A program made the position numbers and the translations under genes. Shown here one piece after another: positions 46,273 to 54,218 of a DNA stretch of 64,000 nucleotides. Position 1 is the first letter of the stretch. Each line of letters begins with the position of its first letter. The notes beneath the pieces are model-generated. The model was not told the origin of the DNA, did no database searches, and saw only the letters and a list, made by a program, of their open reading frames with translations. The stretch is from Sinisalibacter lacisalsi (lineage in GTDB: Bacteria > Pseudomonadota > Alphaproteobacteria > Rhodobacterales > Rhodobacteraceae): contig NZ_BMGI01000001.1 in assembly GCF_014640115.1 (NCBI RefSeq), positions 84,501 through 148,500 on the forward strand, in the 5' to 3' direction.

Positions 46273-47643
46273 ATGAACAGCCTAGAAGGCCGTATCCAGG
46301 CATCCGGCAACCCGGCGAAAATGCTCTATCACAGCCAGATGGGGCGCTATGCCTTTCCGATCCCTTCGGAGTTCACCCACTGGATGGAGGAAATGCGGGC
46401 CTGGCGCGAGTCCGCGGCGCTGATGGACCAATCGTTCCACATGACGGACCTTTACGTGAAGGGCCCTGACGCGATCAAACTGCTCACCGATCTCGCGGTG
46501 AACAGCTTTGCCGGGTTCGGGCGCGACAAGGCCAAACAGCTCGTCTGCGTGAGCCACGAGGGCTACGTGATCGGCGATGCCATCGTGTTCGGGCTTGAAG
46601 ACGACGAGGTGAATATCGTCGGCCGCCCGATCCTGCCCAACTGGGTGCAGTTCTTCGCCGAAACCGGCGGCTATGACGTGGAGGTGGTGCGCGATCAGCG
46701 CCGTCTCGACGATCCCGACAAACCCCGGCTCACTTATCGCTACGAGGTGCAGGGGCCGAAGGCACTCGACATCCTGAACAAGGTGAACGAGGGCGGGCCG
46801 CTCACCACGAAGTTCTTCAACATGGGGCGCATCACCATCGCCGGGTGCGAGGCGCGCACGCTCAGCCACGGCATGGGCGGCCAGCAGGGGCTGGAGATCT
46901 GGGGGCCGGTGGAAGACGGGCCAAAGGTCAAGGCCGCGCTGATCGAGGCCGGAGCCGAGTTCGGTATGCGGCAGGTCGGCGCGCGGGCCTATGCGGCAGC
47001 GGCGGCGGAATCGGGCTGGGTGCCCTCGCCCCTGCCCGCGATCTACACCGGCGAGATGATGAAGCCCTACCGTGAATGGCTGGGGGCCAATTCCTTCGAG
47101 GCCCAGGCCTCGCTCGGCGGCAGCTTCGTGTCGGACAACATCGAGGATTATTACCTCACGCCATGGGATCTCGATTATGGCCGTGTGGTGAAGTTCGATC
47201 ACGATTTCATCGGCCGCGACGCGCTGGAGAAAATGGCCGCCGGGCCGCACCGCCAAAAGGTCACGCTGGTGTGGAACGCCGAAGACGTGGCGGCGGCCTA
47301 TGCCGGGCTGATGGATCACGACGGGCTTGCCCCGAAGCACATGGAAATGCCCGCCGCGCATTATGCCGCCCACCCTTACGACAAGGTGACGAAGGATGGC
47401 CGCTTCGTCGGCCTCTCCATCGCCCCAGCCTATTCGCCCGGCGAACGGGCCTGGATCAGCCTCGCGATCCTTGAACCCGAAGTGGCGGAAACCGGCACAG
47501 AAGTGACGGTTACGTGGGGCGAGCCGGATGGCGGAAGCGATAAACCAACCGTCGAACGCCACCGTCAGGTGGAGATGCGGGCCGAGGTTCATCCCTGGCC
47601 GATCCACGAGGCCTCGCGCCTCGGCTACCGAAGCCAGACCTGA
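46273..47643 (+). CDS. LigM/DesA-type tetrahydrofolate-dependent O-demethylase (2)
   Basis: 456 residues, a paralogue of the first O-demethylase at 40806, with the same LigM-type architecture: SEFTHWMEEMRAWRESA, VGRP with Arg118, LSHGMGGQQGLEIWGP, VGARAY with Tyr240 (catalytic Tyr position), ESGWVPSPLPAIYTGE, and GGSFVSDNIEDYYLTP. It differs from copy 1 in the active-site area (DQSFHM instead of DQTHHM; YHSQMGRYAFP instead of NSKIGMYVYP), so substrates probably differ. Start follows AGGGAGGACC. Confidence 0.82.
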   Translation: MNSLEGRIQASGNPAKMLYHSQMGRYAFPIPSEFTHWMEEMRAWRESAALMDQSFHMTDLYVKGPDAIKLLTDLAVNSFAGFGRDKAKQLVCVSHEGYVIGDAIVFGLEDDEVNIVGRPILPNWVQFFAETGGYDVEVVRDQRRLDDPDKPRLTYRYEVQGPKALDILNKVNEGGPLTTKFFNMGRITIAGCEARTLSHGMGGQQGLEIWGPVEDGPKVKAALIEAGAEFGMRQVGARAYAAAAAESGWVPSPLPAIYTGEMMKPYREWLGANSFEAQASLGGSFVSDNIEDYYLTPWDLDYGRVVKFDHDFIGRDALEKMAAGPHRQKVTLVWNAEDVAAAYAGLMDHDGLAPKHMEMPAAHYAAHPYDKVTKDGRFVGLSIAPAYSPGERAWISLAILEPEVAETGTEVTVTWGEPDGGSDKPTVERHRQVEMRAEVHPWPIHEASRLGYRSQT

Positions 47644-47653
47644 GGAGGAGAAA

Positions 47654-48532
47654 ATGGCCGTGGTGAACATTCTCAACGCACAAAGCCCGCTGAAAGCCTT
47701 CCTCGAAGGTGTTTCGCTGGAAGTCATGCCGCGCACGGCGTCGAAGATCGCCGATTTCAAGCCGCTCCTGGCCCCCGGCAGCCGCGTTTACGTCGCCCAT
47801 ATCGAGGGCACCCCGATCGAAGACATGGTGGCAACCGCCAAGCGCCTCGCCGCCGACGGCTTCGCCGTGATGCCGCACTTCCCGGCCCGGATCATCGCCG
47901 ACGAGAAAGTGCTCGAAGACTGGATCAAGCGCTATGCCGGTGAGGCGAACGTGCGCGAGGCGCTGGTGCTGGCCGGTGGCGTCGCGCGGCCCGTCGGCAA
48001 GTTCGACAGTTCCATGCAACTGCTCGACACCGGGCTTTTCGAGAAGCACGGGGTCAAGCGGCTGCACGTGGCCGGCCACCCCGAGGGCAATGCCGACATC
48101 GACCCCGACGGCTCGACGACCAACGTCGACCTCGCGGTGCAATGGAAGCAGTCCTACGCCGAGAAGACCGGCACAGAGATGGCGCTCGCGACCCAGTTCG
48201 TGTTCGACGCCAAGCCGATGATCGCCTGGGCCGACAGGTTGGCCGCGCGCGGGGTGACCCTGCCGATCCATGCCGGCGTCGCCGGCCCGGCCAAGCTGCA
48301 AACCCTGATCAAATACGCCATCGCCTGCGGCGTGGGCCCTTCGCTCTCCGTGCTCCAGCGGCGCGCGAAAGACCTCACCAAGCTGCTCAAGCCCTTCGAG
48401 CCCATCGAGGTGCTCACCGCGCTCGCCGAGCACAAGGCGGCCAACCCCGACAGCCTGATCGCGCAGGCGCACGTCTTCCCGCTCGGTGGCATTCAAGCCA
48501 GCGCCGACTGGATCACGGCGCAGAGCCGCTGA
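47654..48532 (+). CDS. metF: Methylenetetrahydrofolate reductase (O-demethylation type)
   Basis: 292-residue FAD enzyme of the MetF family. The SLEVMPRT motif supplies Glu23 at the catalytic Glu position; AHIEGTPIEDMVATAKRLAADGFAVMPHFPAR and LHVAGHPEGN fit the family barrel. Next to LigM-type demethylases it would oxidise 5-methyl-THF to methylene-THF, recycling the carrier. The ATG at 47654 has GAGGAGGAG 10 bases after the copy 2 stop, so it belongs to the same operon. A strong terminator follows. Confidence 0.88.
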   Translation: MAVVNILNAQSPLKAFLEGVSLEVMPRTASKIADFKPLLAPGSRVYVAHIEGTPIEDMVATAKRLAADGFAVMPHFPARIIADEKVLEDWIKRYAGEANVREALVLAGGVARPVGKFDSSMQLLDTGLFEKHGVKRLHVAGHPEGNADIDPDGSTTNVDLAVQWKQSYAEKTGTEMALATQFVFDAKPMIAWADRLAARGVTLPIHAGVAGPAKLQTLIKYAIACGVGPSLSVLQRRAKDLTKLLKPFEPIEVLTALAEHKAANPDSLIAQAHVFPLGGIQASADWITAQSR

Positions 48533-48553
48533 GAAGAGCTTTGACGCAAACCG

Positions 48554-48584
48554 AAAGCGGCGCCACACCGGGCGCCGCTTTTTT
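48554..48584 (+). terminator. Rho-independent terminator after metF
   Basis: An 11-bp stem AAAGCGGCGCC (48554-48564) / GGCGCCGCTTT (48571-48581), loop ACACCG, with a T run TTTTTT at the end. It ends the one-carbon operon. On the other strand it is followed by TTTCGGTTTG, so it may also stop the convergent sox transcript. Confidence 0.9.
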
Positions 48585-48600
48585 GTATCAGGGTCCGGGT

Positions 48601-50292
48601 TCAGGCCCCGGTGACCTCGACCGAGTTGTTCGGGTCGATGGTCACAGTGCCCTGGCGGCGCACCCAGTTCTCCACAACGTCCCAGATCGGCGGCCCCTCG
48701 GTGCCCTCGTTCACGCTGGCCCAGCCGGCGACAACATAGGTCTTGCCCGGGTCGATCGCCTCGCCGGTCTTGAGCAGGGTCATGTTCGACAGCCGCTCGC
48801 CCTGCGGCCTCGACACGTCGATCCGGTAGCCCATGCCGCCGACACGCACCATGTCGCCGCCCTGCTGATAGTAGGGATCGGGGTTGAAGAGGTTGTCGGC
48901 CACGTCTTCGAGGATGATCTTGAGCTGCTCGCCCGTCATCTCGCTGCGGTAGGCTTCGGGGTAGCTCATCGAGGTGGCCGCGAAGATGTCTTCGCGGGTG
49001 ATCGGCGTATCGGCGATCAGGCTCGGCCCCCAGCGGAAGCCGGGCGAGAGCGCGATGTCGGCCTCGCGCTCTTCGATCAGCGCGTTGCAGATCAGATCGT
49101 CCCAGGTGCCGTTGAAGTTGCCGCGCCGGTAGAGCACGGAGCCAGTCTGGCCGATCACTTCGGACATTTCCGCTTCATAGGGCGCACGGTGGCCGTCGAT
49201 CACCGCGGCCATCTCGGCATCGGGCTCGATCACGTCCGCAAAAATCGGGATCAGCTTGTGGCGGAAGCCCATGAGTTGGCCCTCGCGCACGTCGAGGTCG
49301 AGGCGGGTGACGAACTTGCCGTTCGAACCGGAGGCGATCACCAGGGTCTGCCCCACCATTACCGGCTCGGGCAGCGCATCGTGGGTGTGGCCGGTCAGGA
49401 TCACGTCGATCCCCGGCACCCGGCCCGCGAGCTTGCGATCGACGTCGAAGCCATTGTGCGAGAGCAGCACCACGAGACCGGCGCCTTTGGCGCGCACCTC
49501 GGCGACCATCTCGGCGATCCGGTCTTCGCGGATACCGAAGCTCAGATCGGGGAACATCCAGCCGGGGTTGGCGATCGGCATGTAGGGAAAGGCCTGACCG
49601 ATCACCGCGACCTGCACCCCGCCGCGCTCGAACATCTTGTAGGGTTCGTAAGCCGGCTCATCCCACTCGGCATCGAAGATATTGGCGCCGAGGAAGGGGA
49701 AGGGCAGGCTGTCGACGATCTCGGTGACACGGTCGATCCCGAGGGTGAATTCCCAGTGCGAGGTCATCGCCTCGACGCCAAGCTGGTTCATCGCGTCGAC
49801 CATATCCTGCGCGCCGGTCTTGAGCACGGTGTAGGAGCCATGCCAGGTGTCGCCACCGTCGAGAAGGAGCGCATCGGGGCGCGCGGCGCGGATGGATTTC
49901 ACCACCGTTGCCACCCGGTCGAGCCCGCCCATCTTGCCGTAAGTGCGCGCCAACGCATCGAAATCGTTGTAGGTGAGCGCATAGGCTTCGGGCGTGCCCG
50001 GCTCGATGTTGTAGAGCTTGAGAAAATCCTGCCCGGTGACATGCGGCGGCAGGCCCTTGACCTCACCGACACCAAGATTGATCTCGGGTTCCCGGAACCA
50101 GACCGGTTTGAGCTGGCCGTGAATGTCGGTGACATGGATCAGAGTCACGTTTCCGAACGTATCGAAATCGAGCAACTGGTCTTGCGTCAGCTGCTGGCGG
50201 GCCGCGATCTGCGCCCAGGCGCCAACGCCACTGCCACCCACGATCGCCGACGCGGCAACAGTGGCCTGAAGGAAGTCTCTCCGCGAGATCAT
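48601..50292 (-). CDS. soxB: Thiosulfohydrolase SoxB
   Basis: 563 residues. A twin-arginine signal (ISRRDFLQ) directs it to the periplasm. It shares the 5'-nucleotidase-like fold with HVTDIHGQL, DGGDTWHGS, LSHNGFDVD and GHTHDAL, which supply ligands to a dimanganese centre. It hydrolyses sulfate from sulfonate-bound intermediates on SoxY. Last gene of the soxXYZAB unit; in many roseobacters soxCD follows, but here the convergent metF operon does. Confidence 0.95.
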   Translation of the reverse strand: MISRRDFLQATVAASAIVGGSGVGAWAQIAARQQLTQDQLLDFDTFGNVTLIHVTDIHGQLKPVWFREPEINLGVGEVKGLPPHVTGQDFLKLYNIEPGTPEAYALTYNDFDALARTYGKMGGLDRVATVVKSIRAARPDALLLDGGDTWHGSYTVLKTGAQDMVDAMNQLGVEAMTSHWEFTLGIDRVTEIVDSLPFPFLGANIFDAEWDEPAYEPYKMFERGGVQVAVIGQAFPYMPIANPGWMFPDLSFGIREDRIAEMVAEVRAKGAGLVVLLSHNGFDVDRKLAGRVPGIDVILTGHTHDALPEPVMVGQTLVIASGSNGKFVTRLDLDVREGQLMGFRHKLIPIFADVIEPDAEMAAVIDGHRAPYEAEMSEVIGQTGSVLYRRGNFNGTWDDLICNALIEEREADIALSPGFRWGPSLIADTPITREDIFAATSMSYPEAYRSEMTGEQLKIILEDVADNLFNPDPYYQQGGDMVRVGGMGYRIDVSRPQGERLSNMTLLKTGEAIDPGKTYVVAGWASVNEGTEGPPIWDVVENWVRRQGTVTIDPNNSVEVTGA

Positions 50293-50338
50293 GCCTTCCC
50301 CTCCCCAAAATGCTGAATTGTTTCTGGATCAAGAATCA

Positions 50339-50371
50339 GACGCGGCGGCACCATGTCGGGGCCGCCGCGTC
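50339..50371 (-). promoter_or_regulatory. Intercistronic hairpin between soxA and soxB
   Basis: Perfect 11-bp stem GACGCGGCGGC (50339-50349) / GCCGCCGCGTC (50361-50371), 11-nt loop, in the 86-bp gap. No T tract on the sox-coding strand, so it is more likely an attenuator or mRNA-processing stem that lowers soxB relative to soxXYZA. Confidence 0.55.
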
Positions 50372-50378
50372 TTTTGGC

Positions 50379-51242
50379 TCAGTTCCGCACCGAAGGCGCT
50401 TCGACCGAGAGGCCGTTGCCGCGCGAGGCGACGTAGAGCTCAAGCGCGCGGAACTCGGGTCCGCCACGCTCGTAGCTTTCCGCCCGGGTATCACGCACAC
50501 AGCCATAGAAACGGTTGTGCAGCGAAATCATGTTGCTCTGCTTCAGGCGGTAAACCGGGAAGCCGTTGATCTGGCCCTGGCTGAGGTGATCGGCACGGAT
50601 GTAGTTGCCGTTGTTCTCCTCGTGGCAGCTTGCGCAGGACAGGTCGAGCAAGCCATGGCGCTTGTAGTAAAGCTCCTTGCCCTGTTCCCAGTAGGGCTGC
50701 GCCGGGCCGTCGATCGCCACGTTCACCGGCATGCCGCGCGATTGCAGCGCGATCGCCGCCGTCATGTCGCGCATCGGCGCCGTGTTCCAACCCCAGGCCT
50801 CGGCGCCCATCCGGTTTTCGCGGCAGTCGTTGATGTAGTTTTCCATCGACCACAGCTCACCATCGGCGTTGACCTTGGGAAGCACGGCGCGAAGGCCCTT
50901 CATGCTTTCCTCGATCGAACCGTGGCACGACGCGCAGGATTCCCCTTCGGTGCCTTCAACGGTTTCCCAGGCTGTCAGACCCTGTTCGACGTGAAGAAAT
51001 GCCGGGTTCTCGAAATCATCCGTCTCCAGCCGGCGGGTCGCCGCGTCGCGGAAGTGCCAGCCCGAGATGGCCTGGTCGAGCGCCCCTTCCAGGTGCGCCG
51101 GCGCTTCCGTGATCGTCACCATTTCCAGCTCGTCATTGATCACCAGCACGGCATCGAGATCGGGCTCGGCCGTGGCCGTGTTCCCGATGGCGAAGCTCAT
51201 GGCTATGGCCAGAGCCGCCGTCTTCTTTGCGCGAAAAGTCAT
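50379..51242 (-). CDS. soxA: Diheme L-cysteine S-thiosulfotransferase subunit SoxA
   Basis: 287 residues with a signal peptide (about 1-25). Two heme motifs: CASCHG (Cys103/Cys106/His107) and CASCHE (Cys203/Cys206/His207). Cys140 in NDCRENRMG and Cys248 in YGCVRDTRAE fit as axial or active-site cysteine ligands. With SoxX it attaches thiosulfate to SoxY. Start chosen at 51242 because GGGAGGAG precedes it and it gives a normal signal peptide; an open extension lies upstream. Confidence 0.95.
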   Translation of the reverse strand: MTFRAKKTAALAIAMSFAIGNTATAEPDLDAVLVINDELEMVTITEAPAHLEGALDQAISGWHFRDAATRRLETDDFENPAFLHVEQGLTAWETVEGTEGESCASCHGSIEESMKGLRAVLPKVNADGELWSMENYINDCRENRMGAEAWGWNTAPMRDMTAAIALQSRGMPVNVAIDGPAQPYWEQGKELYYKRHGLLDLSCASCHEENNGNYIRADHLSQGQINGFPVYRLKQSNMISLHNRFYGCVRDTRAESYERGGPEFRALELYVASRGNGLSVEAPSVRN

Positions 51243-51282
51243 CGCGTCTCCTCCCTGACGTTCTTGTTCTTGTTGCTGGCGA

Positions 51283-51609
51283 TCAGGCCAGTTCAATGCC
51301 GTTCGACGTGGTGTAGACGGAGCCGTCATCGTCGTACCATGTGAAGGTGAACTCGCCTGCCGCGTCGATCTGAGCGTCGAACTCGATGTAGGGGTTGGCC
51401 GAGATCGCCGGCTCGAGCGCCATGTCGACCACCGAGGTGCCGTTGAATTCGCAGGTGAAGCGATTGATGATCTGCCGCGGGATCGGGTTGCCGTCGCCAT
51501 CCTTGCGCAGCCCCGACTCCATCGAGTGGCTGATCAGGGTCTTGACGGTGAAGGCTTCTCCGGCCTTGGCCGAGGAGGGGATCTTCACGCGGGGTTTGAC
51601 ATCTGCCAT
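51283..51609 (-). CDS. soxZ: Thiosulfate oxidation carrier subunit SoxZ
   Basis: 108 residues without signal peptide (it travels with SoxY): VKPRVKIPSSAKAGEAFTVKTLISHSMESGLRKD and the beta-sandwich end EFTFTWYDDDGSVYTT, as in SoxZ. It forms the heterodimer that positions the SoxY swinging arm. The longer open frame upstream overlaps the soxY end and lacks a ribosome site; ATG 51609 has CAGGAG upstream. Confidence 0.94.
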   Translation of the reverse strand: MADVKPRVKIPSSAKAGEAFTVKTLISHSMESGLRKDGDGNPIPRQIINRFTCEFNGTSVVDMALEPAISANPYIEFDAQIDAAGEFTFTWYDDDGSVYTTSNGIELA

Positions 51610-51671
51610 TTGAGTGTCTCCTGAATCTGGTTGGGTCGTCGGTCCGCGATGTTGCCACCGCGGGACGGGCC

Positions 51672-52088
51672 TCAGCCGCCGCAGCCGCCGATGGTGACTT
51701 TCACGGCGCGCGTCGTCTGAACGAAGCTGCCGTCCGACATGCGCGCCACCGCGAGAACGTCTTGCGTTTTCGCAAGGCGAATGCGGGTCGAGAGCCGGCT
51801 CGAACCGGCGGCCGGACCGAAGCTCACGCGGCAAACGGGCGGCGACGGGTTGCCGGTGGCCATCACCATGATCTCCTCGGCACCAGGGGCCGAAACCTCG
51901 ATGGGAACCACGTTGCCGTTTTCCGCGATCTCGGGCGCGTTGATCTCGATGCCGCTTTCGCCGATCTCGGCGCCGCCGGTGAAGGCGGCAATCGCCTCTT
52001 CCACCGCAGAAGCCATCGCCGGCGTGCCGGCAAGAAGCGCGATGCCACCAGCACCGATCACCAGGGTTTCTCGTCTCGTGTAGGTCAT
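51672..52088 (-). CDS. soxY: Thiosulfate oxidation carrier protein SoxY
   Basis: 138 residues. Twin-arginine-like start (TYTRRETLVIGAGGIALLAG), then the SoxY sandwich with GNPSPPVCRVSFGP and the C-terminal carrier motif GGCGG with Cys136, the residue on which thiosulfate and its oxidation intermediates are carried. Second gene of the soxXYZAB unit, 34 bases after soxX. Confidence 0.95.
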   Translation of the reverse strand: MTYTRRETLVIGAGGIALLAGTPAMASAVEEAIAAFTGGAEIGESGIEINAPEIAENGNVVPIEVSAPGAEEIMVMATGNPSPPVCRVSFGPAAGSSRLSTRIRLAKTQDVLAVARMSDGSFVQTTRAVKVTIGGCGG

Positions 52089-52122
52089 GTTCTGGATGTC
52101 TCCCTTAAGTTGGCCCTGGCGC

Positions 52123-52602
52123 TCATTCTTCGGTGAAGGTCAGGAGCAGGGCGAGAATGTCTTCGATCTGCTGGGCGGTCAGCACGGTCACGTCAGGCGA
52201 TTTGGCCGCCTTGCCGGTGTAGCCATCACCCGGACGGTAAAGGTTTGACACGTTGTAGAATGCCGGCATGACCGTTTCGGGGAAAGTGTGCTTGGCATTC
52301 ACGAGGATACCCCGGATCTGCGCGGGTTCATAGCGCGCGCCGACACCCGTCAGCTCCGGCCCGACATCGCCCGGAAATTGCTCCTGGCTCCAGCCTTGGG
52401 CAGTGTGACAGGCAACGCAGTTGCCCGCGCCCCGGCTCACCGCCGATTTGTAGCCCTCTTCCGGGTCTCCGGGAACGCCGGTAAGGGATTCAAATACCTC
52501 GCCGTATTCCGAGAAGCTCACCTCGGTGGGTGCGGTTTCGGCACTGAGGATCGCGGGAAACGCAGTGGCGGCTGCCGCGCAAAGCGCAAACAGTGTTCTC
52601 AT
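52123..52602 (-). CDS. soxX: Monoheme cytochrome SoxX
   Basis: 159 residues with a signal peptide cleaved near ILSAET (about 20). Heme motif CVACHT (Cys62/Cys65/His66) and axial Met112 in ETVMPAF. It takes electrons from SoxA during thiosulfate conjugation. First gene of the soxXYZAB unit; the 194-bp region upstream holds the terminator of soxVW and the likely soxX promoter. Confidence 0.94.
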   Translation of the reverse strand: MRTLFALCAAAATAFPAILSAETAPTEVSFSEYGEVFESLTGVPGDPEEGYKSAVSRGAGNCVACHTAQGWSQEQFPGDVGPELTGVGARYEPAQIRGILVNAKHTFPETVMPAFYNVSNLYRPGDGYTGKAAKSPDVTVLTAQQIEDILALLLTFTEE

Positions 52603-52633
52603 AAGAGCCCTCCCTAAGCTCGTTATTTCATGT

Positions 52634-52648
52634 GCGGCACTGTGCCGC
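52634..52648. promoter_or_regulatory. 15-bp palindrome in the soxX leader
   Basis: GCGGCA-CTG-TGCCGC is a perfect 6-bp inverted repeat, 31 bases upstream of the soxX ATG. It may be an operator or an mRNA hairpin. Further upstream, on the minus strand, TTGTTG and TGCTAA with 18-bp spacing form a possible promoter. Confidence 0.4.
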
Positions 52649-52753
52649 TCGTTCTGTGGCGAAATGCCTCATTGGCGGGCACTGCCTGAGTCGCGACCTT
52701 AGCAATCCCCTTGGCAAGCAAACAACAAAAAGATTTGATTATTTGCATGAAAA

Positions 52754-52777
52754 TGTCGCCCAGGAACCGGGGCGACA
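52754..52777 (-). terminator. Terminator of the soxVW unit
   Basis: TGTCGCCC (52754-52761) / GGGCGACA (52770-52777), perfect 8-bp stem with an 8-nt loop. On the minus strand it is followed by TTTTCATG. It lies 20 bases after the soxW stop, so soxVW and soxXYZAB are separate transcription units at least in part. Confidence 0.75.
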
Positions 52778-52796
52778 TCGGGATTATCCACGCAAA

Positions 52797-53378
52797 TCAT
52801 TCCTGCGCATAGAAATTTTCCGCGAAGTATCGCTGGAATTCGATGTTGTCGTATTCCTTGTCGCGGACCCATGTGAACATCGCGAGCGTTGTTGCGCGCT
52901 CGAAGGCCCCCGGCATCACGGCCGAGGCCGCGCTGATCGCCGTCACGCCTTCCGGAACTTCCTCGGGGAGAAAGATCATCGTCGGTGTGAACACGGTGTT
53001 CCAGCGCCGCGCCGTGTCTTTCTCGCTGAGCACGGTGCCGTCGAAGTCGGTGACTTCAAGATCGCCGTAGAGGTTGACCTGCACCACGAAGAAGCTTTCC
53101 CGGATCATCGCGTCGATATCGGGGTTGGGGAAAATCTTCTCGTGCATCTTGGTGCAATAGATGCACCCGCGCTGCTCGATGATGATCATCATGCGCTTGC
53201 CGGCGGCGTTGGCATCGGCAAGATCCTCGCGCAGGTCGAGAAAGGTTTCCTGCAGCCAGTCGGGCTTGTGCAGCCCGTCGTCGCCCAGTGGCACCTCGGC
53301 GATTGCCGGGCCGGCGAGCGCCAGAATCGCCGAGGCGGCGAGCGCGCGAAGACCTTGCTTCAAGGCGTATCCAATCAT
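52797..53378 (-). CDS. soxW: Thioredoxin-like SoxW
   Basis: 193 residues; signal peptide ends near PAIAEV (about 27), then a thioredoxin domain with CIYC (Cys72 and Cys75; EQRGCIYCTKMHE) and the cis-Pro loop VFTPTMIFL. Periplasmic partner of SoxV in keeping the SoxYZ and other Sox thiols reduced. 23 bases after soxV. Confidence 0.9.
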   Translation of the reverse strand: MIGYALKQGLRALAASAILALAGPAIAEVPLGDDGLHKPDWLQETFLDLREDLADANAAGKRMMIIIEQRGCIYCTKMHEKIFPNPDIDAMIRESFFVVQVNLYGDLEVTDFDGTVLSEKDTARRWNTVFTPTMIFLPEEVPEGVTAISAASAVMPGAFERATTLAMFTWVRDKEYDNIEFQRYFAENFYAQE

Positions 53379-53401
53379 GTCGTCCTCCCTTTAGCGACGC
53401 C

Positions 53402-54151
53402 TCAGATGAGCGTCTTTTCCCAGCTGAAATTGTTGATCATCCATTCGGCGATATAGTTCACCGAGTTCGTCGCGATGAGGATGGCGAAGACGATCATCAT
53501 CACCCCCATTGCCTTCTCGGCATAGACCATGAACCGCCTGTTGCGCCCGACCCAGGCCAGGAACGGCCGCGCGGCGGCGGCGGCGAGCACGAAAGGCAGG
53601 GTCATCGCGAGGCCGTAGACCAGGAGAAGCAGGCCCCCACGGAACAGGTCGCCCGTGCCGCTCGCCACCATCAGGATCGCCGCGAGCGCGGGGCCGACGC
53701 AGGGCGTCCAGCCAAAACCGAAGGCAAGGCCCATCACGTAGGCACCAACCATTGTTGTCGGGTCCGATTTCGCCTCGAGCCGCGCCTCGCGGTATAGAAA
53801 CTTGAGCCGGTAGATCCCGAGGAAGTGCAGGCCGAACAGGAACAGCACCGCCGCCGCCGCCCAGGCGAGTTGATCTCGCCACTGGATGAACGCCGAGCCC
53901 AGCGCCGTTGCCCCGAGCCCGAGTAGCACGAAGATCGAGGTGACGCCGAAGGCGAAGGCGAGGGCCGAGAAGATCAACCTGCGCTGCGCGCCCGGCGCGA
54001 TTTGCGGCCCGCCTTCGTCACCGCGCAGTTCCTGCATCGAGAGCCCGGCCATATAGCACAGGTAGAAGGGCACGATCGGCAGGATGCACGGCGAGAGGAA
54101 CGAAAGCAGTCCGGCCAATGCCGCGCCGCCCAGTGTTGGATCAAATCCCAT
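53402..54151 (-). CDS. soxV: CcdA/SoxV membrane thiol-reductant transporter
   Basis: 249 residues with six membrane segments. The CcdA-family cysteines occur in LSFLSPCILPIVPFYL and GFGWTPCVGPALAAILM, each beside conserved Pro. It moves electrons from cytoplasmic thioredoxin to periplasmic SoxW. The 67-bp gap to divergent soxS contains an ACATA-N8-TATGT inverted repeat and is the likely regulatory region. Confidence 0.9.
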   Translation of the reverse strand: MGFDPTLGGAALAGLLSFLSPCILPIVPFYLCYMAGLSMQELRGDEGGPQIAPGAQRRLIFSALAFAFGVTSIFVLLGLGATALGSAFIQWRDQLAWAAAAVLFLFGLHFLGIYRLKFLYREARLEAKSDPTTMVGAYVMGLAFGFGWTPCVGPALAAILMVASGTGDLFRGGLLLLVYGLAMTLPFVLAAAAARPFLAWVGRNRRFMVYAEKAMGVMMIVFAILIATNSVNYIAEWMINNFSWEKTLI

Positions 54152-54182
54152 TTTCTACGTCCTTGTCGCGCGACATATCATG

Positions 54183-54200
54183 ACATAGCATTCTTTATGT
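54183..54200. promoter_or_regulatory. ACATA-N8-TATGT repeat between soxV and soxS
   Basis: ACATA (54183-54187) and TATGT (54196-54200) flank 8 bases in the AT-rich 67-bp divergent gap. In other sox loci the ArsR-type SoxR binds this region and the soxW-soxX gap. No soxR gene is seen here, so the binding factor is unknown. Confidence 0.4.
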
Positions 54201-54218
54201 TCGTAATTCGGGGCGTCA

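Noticed and set aside
40806-47643. Calling the two large GcvT-like proteins DmdA (DMSP demethylase) or GcvT
   Set aside because: At 469 and 456 residues they are about 100 longer than DmdA or GcvT. Their motifs match LigM as remembered, no dmdBCD or gcvHP genes are present, and metF and TRAP genes are.
48533-48600. soxCD remnants between soxB and metF
   Set aside because: The 68-bp gap contains only the metF terminator; no fragment of SoxC or SoxD can be recognised.
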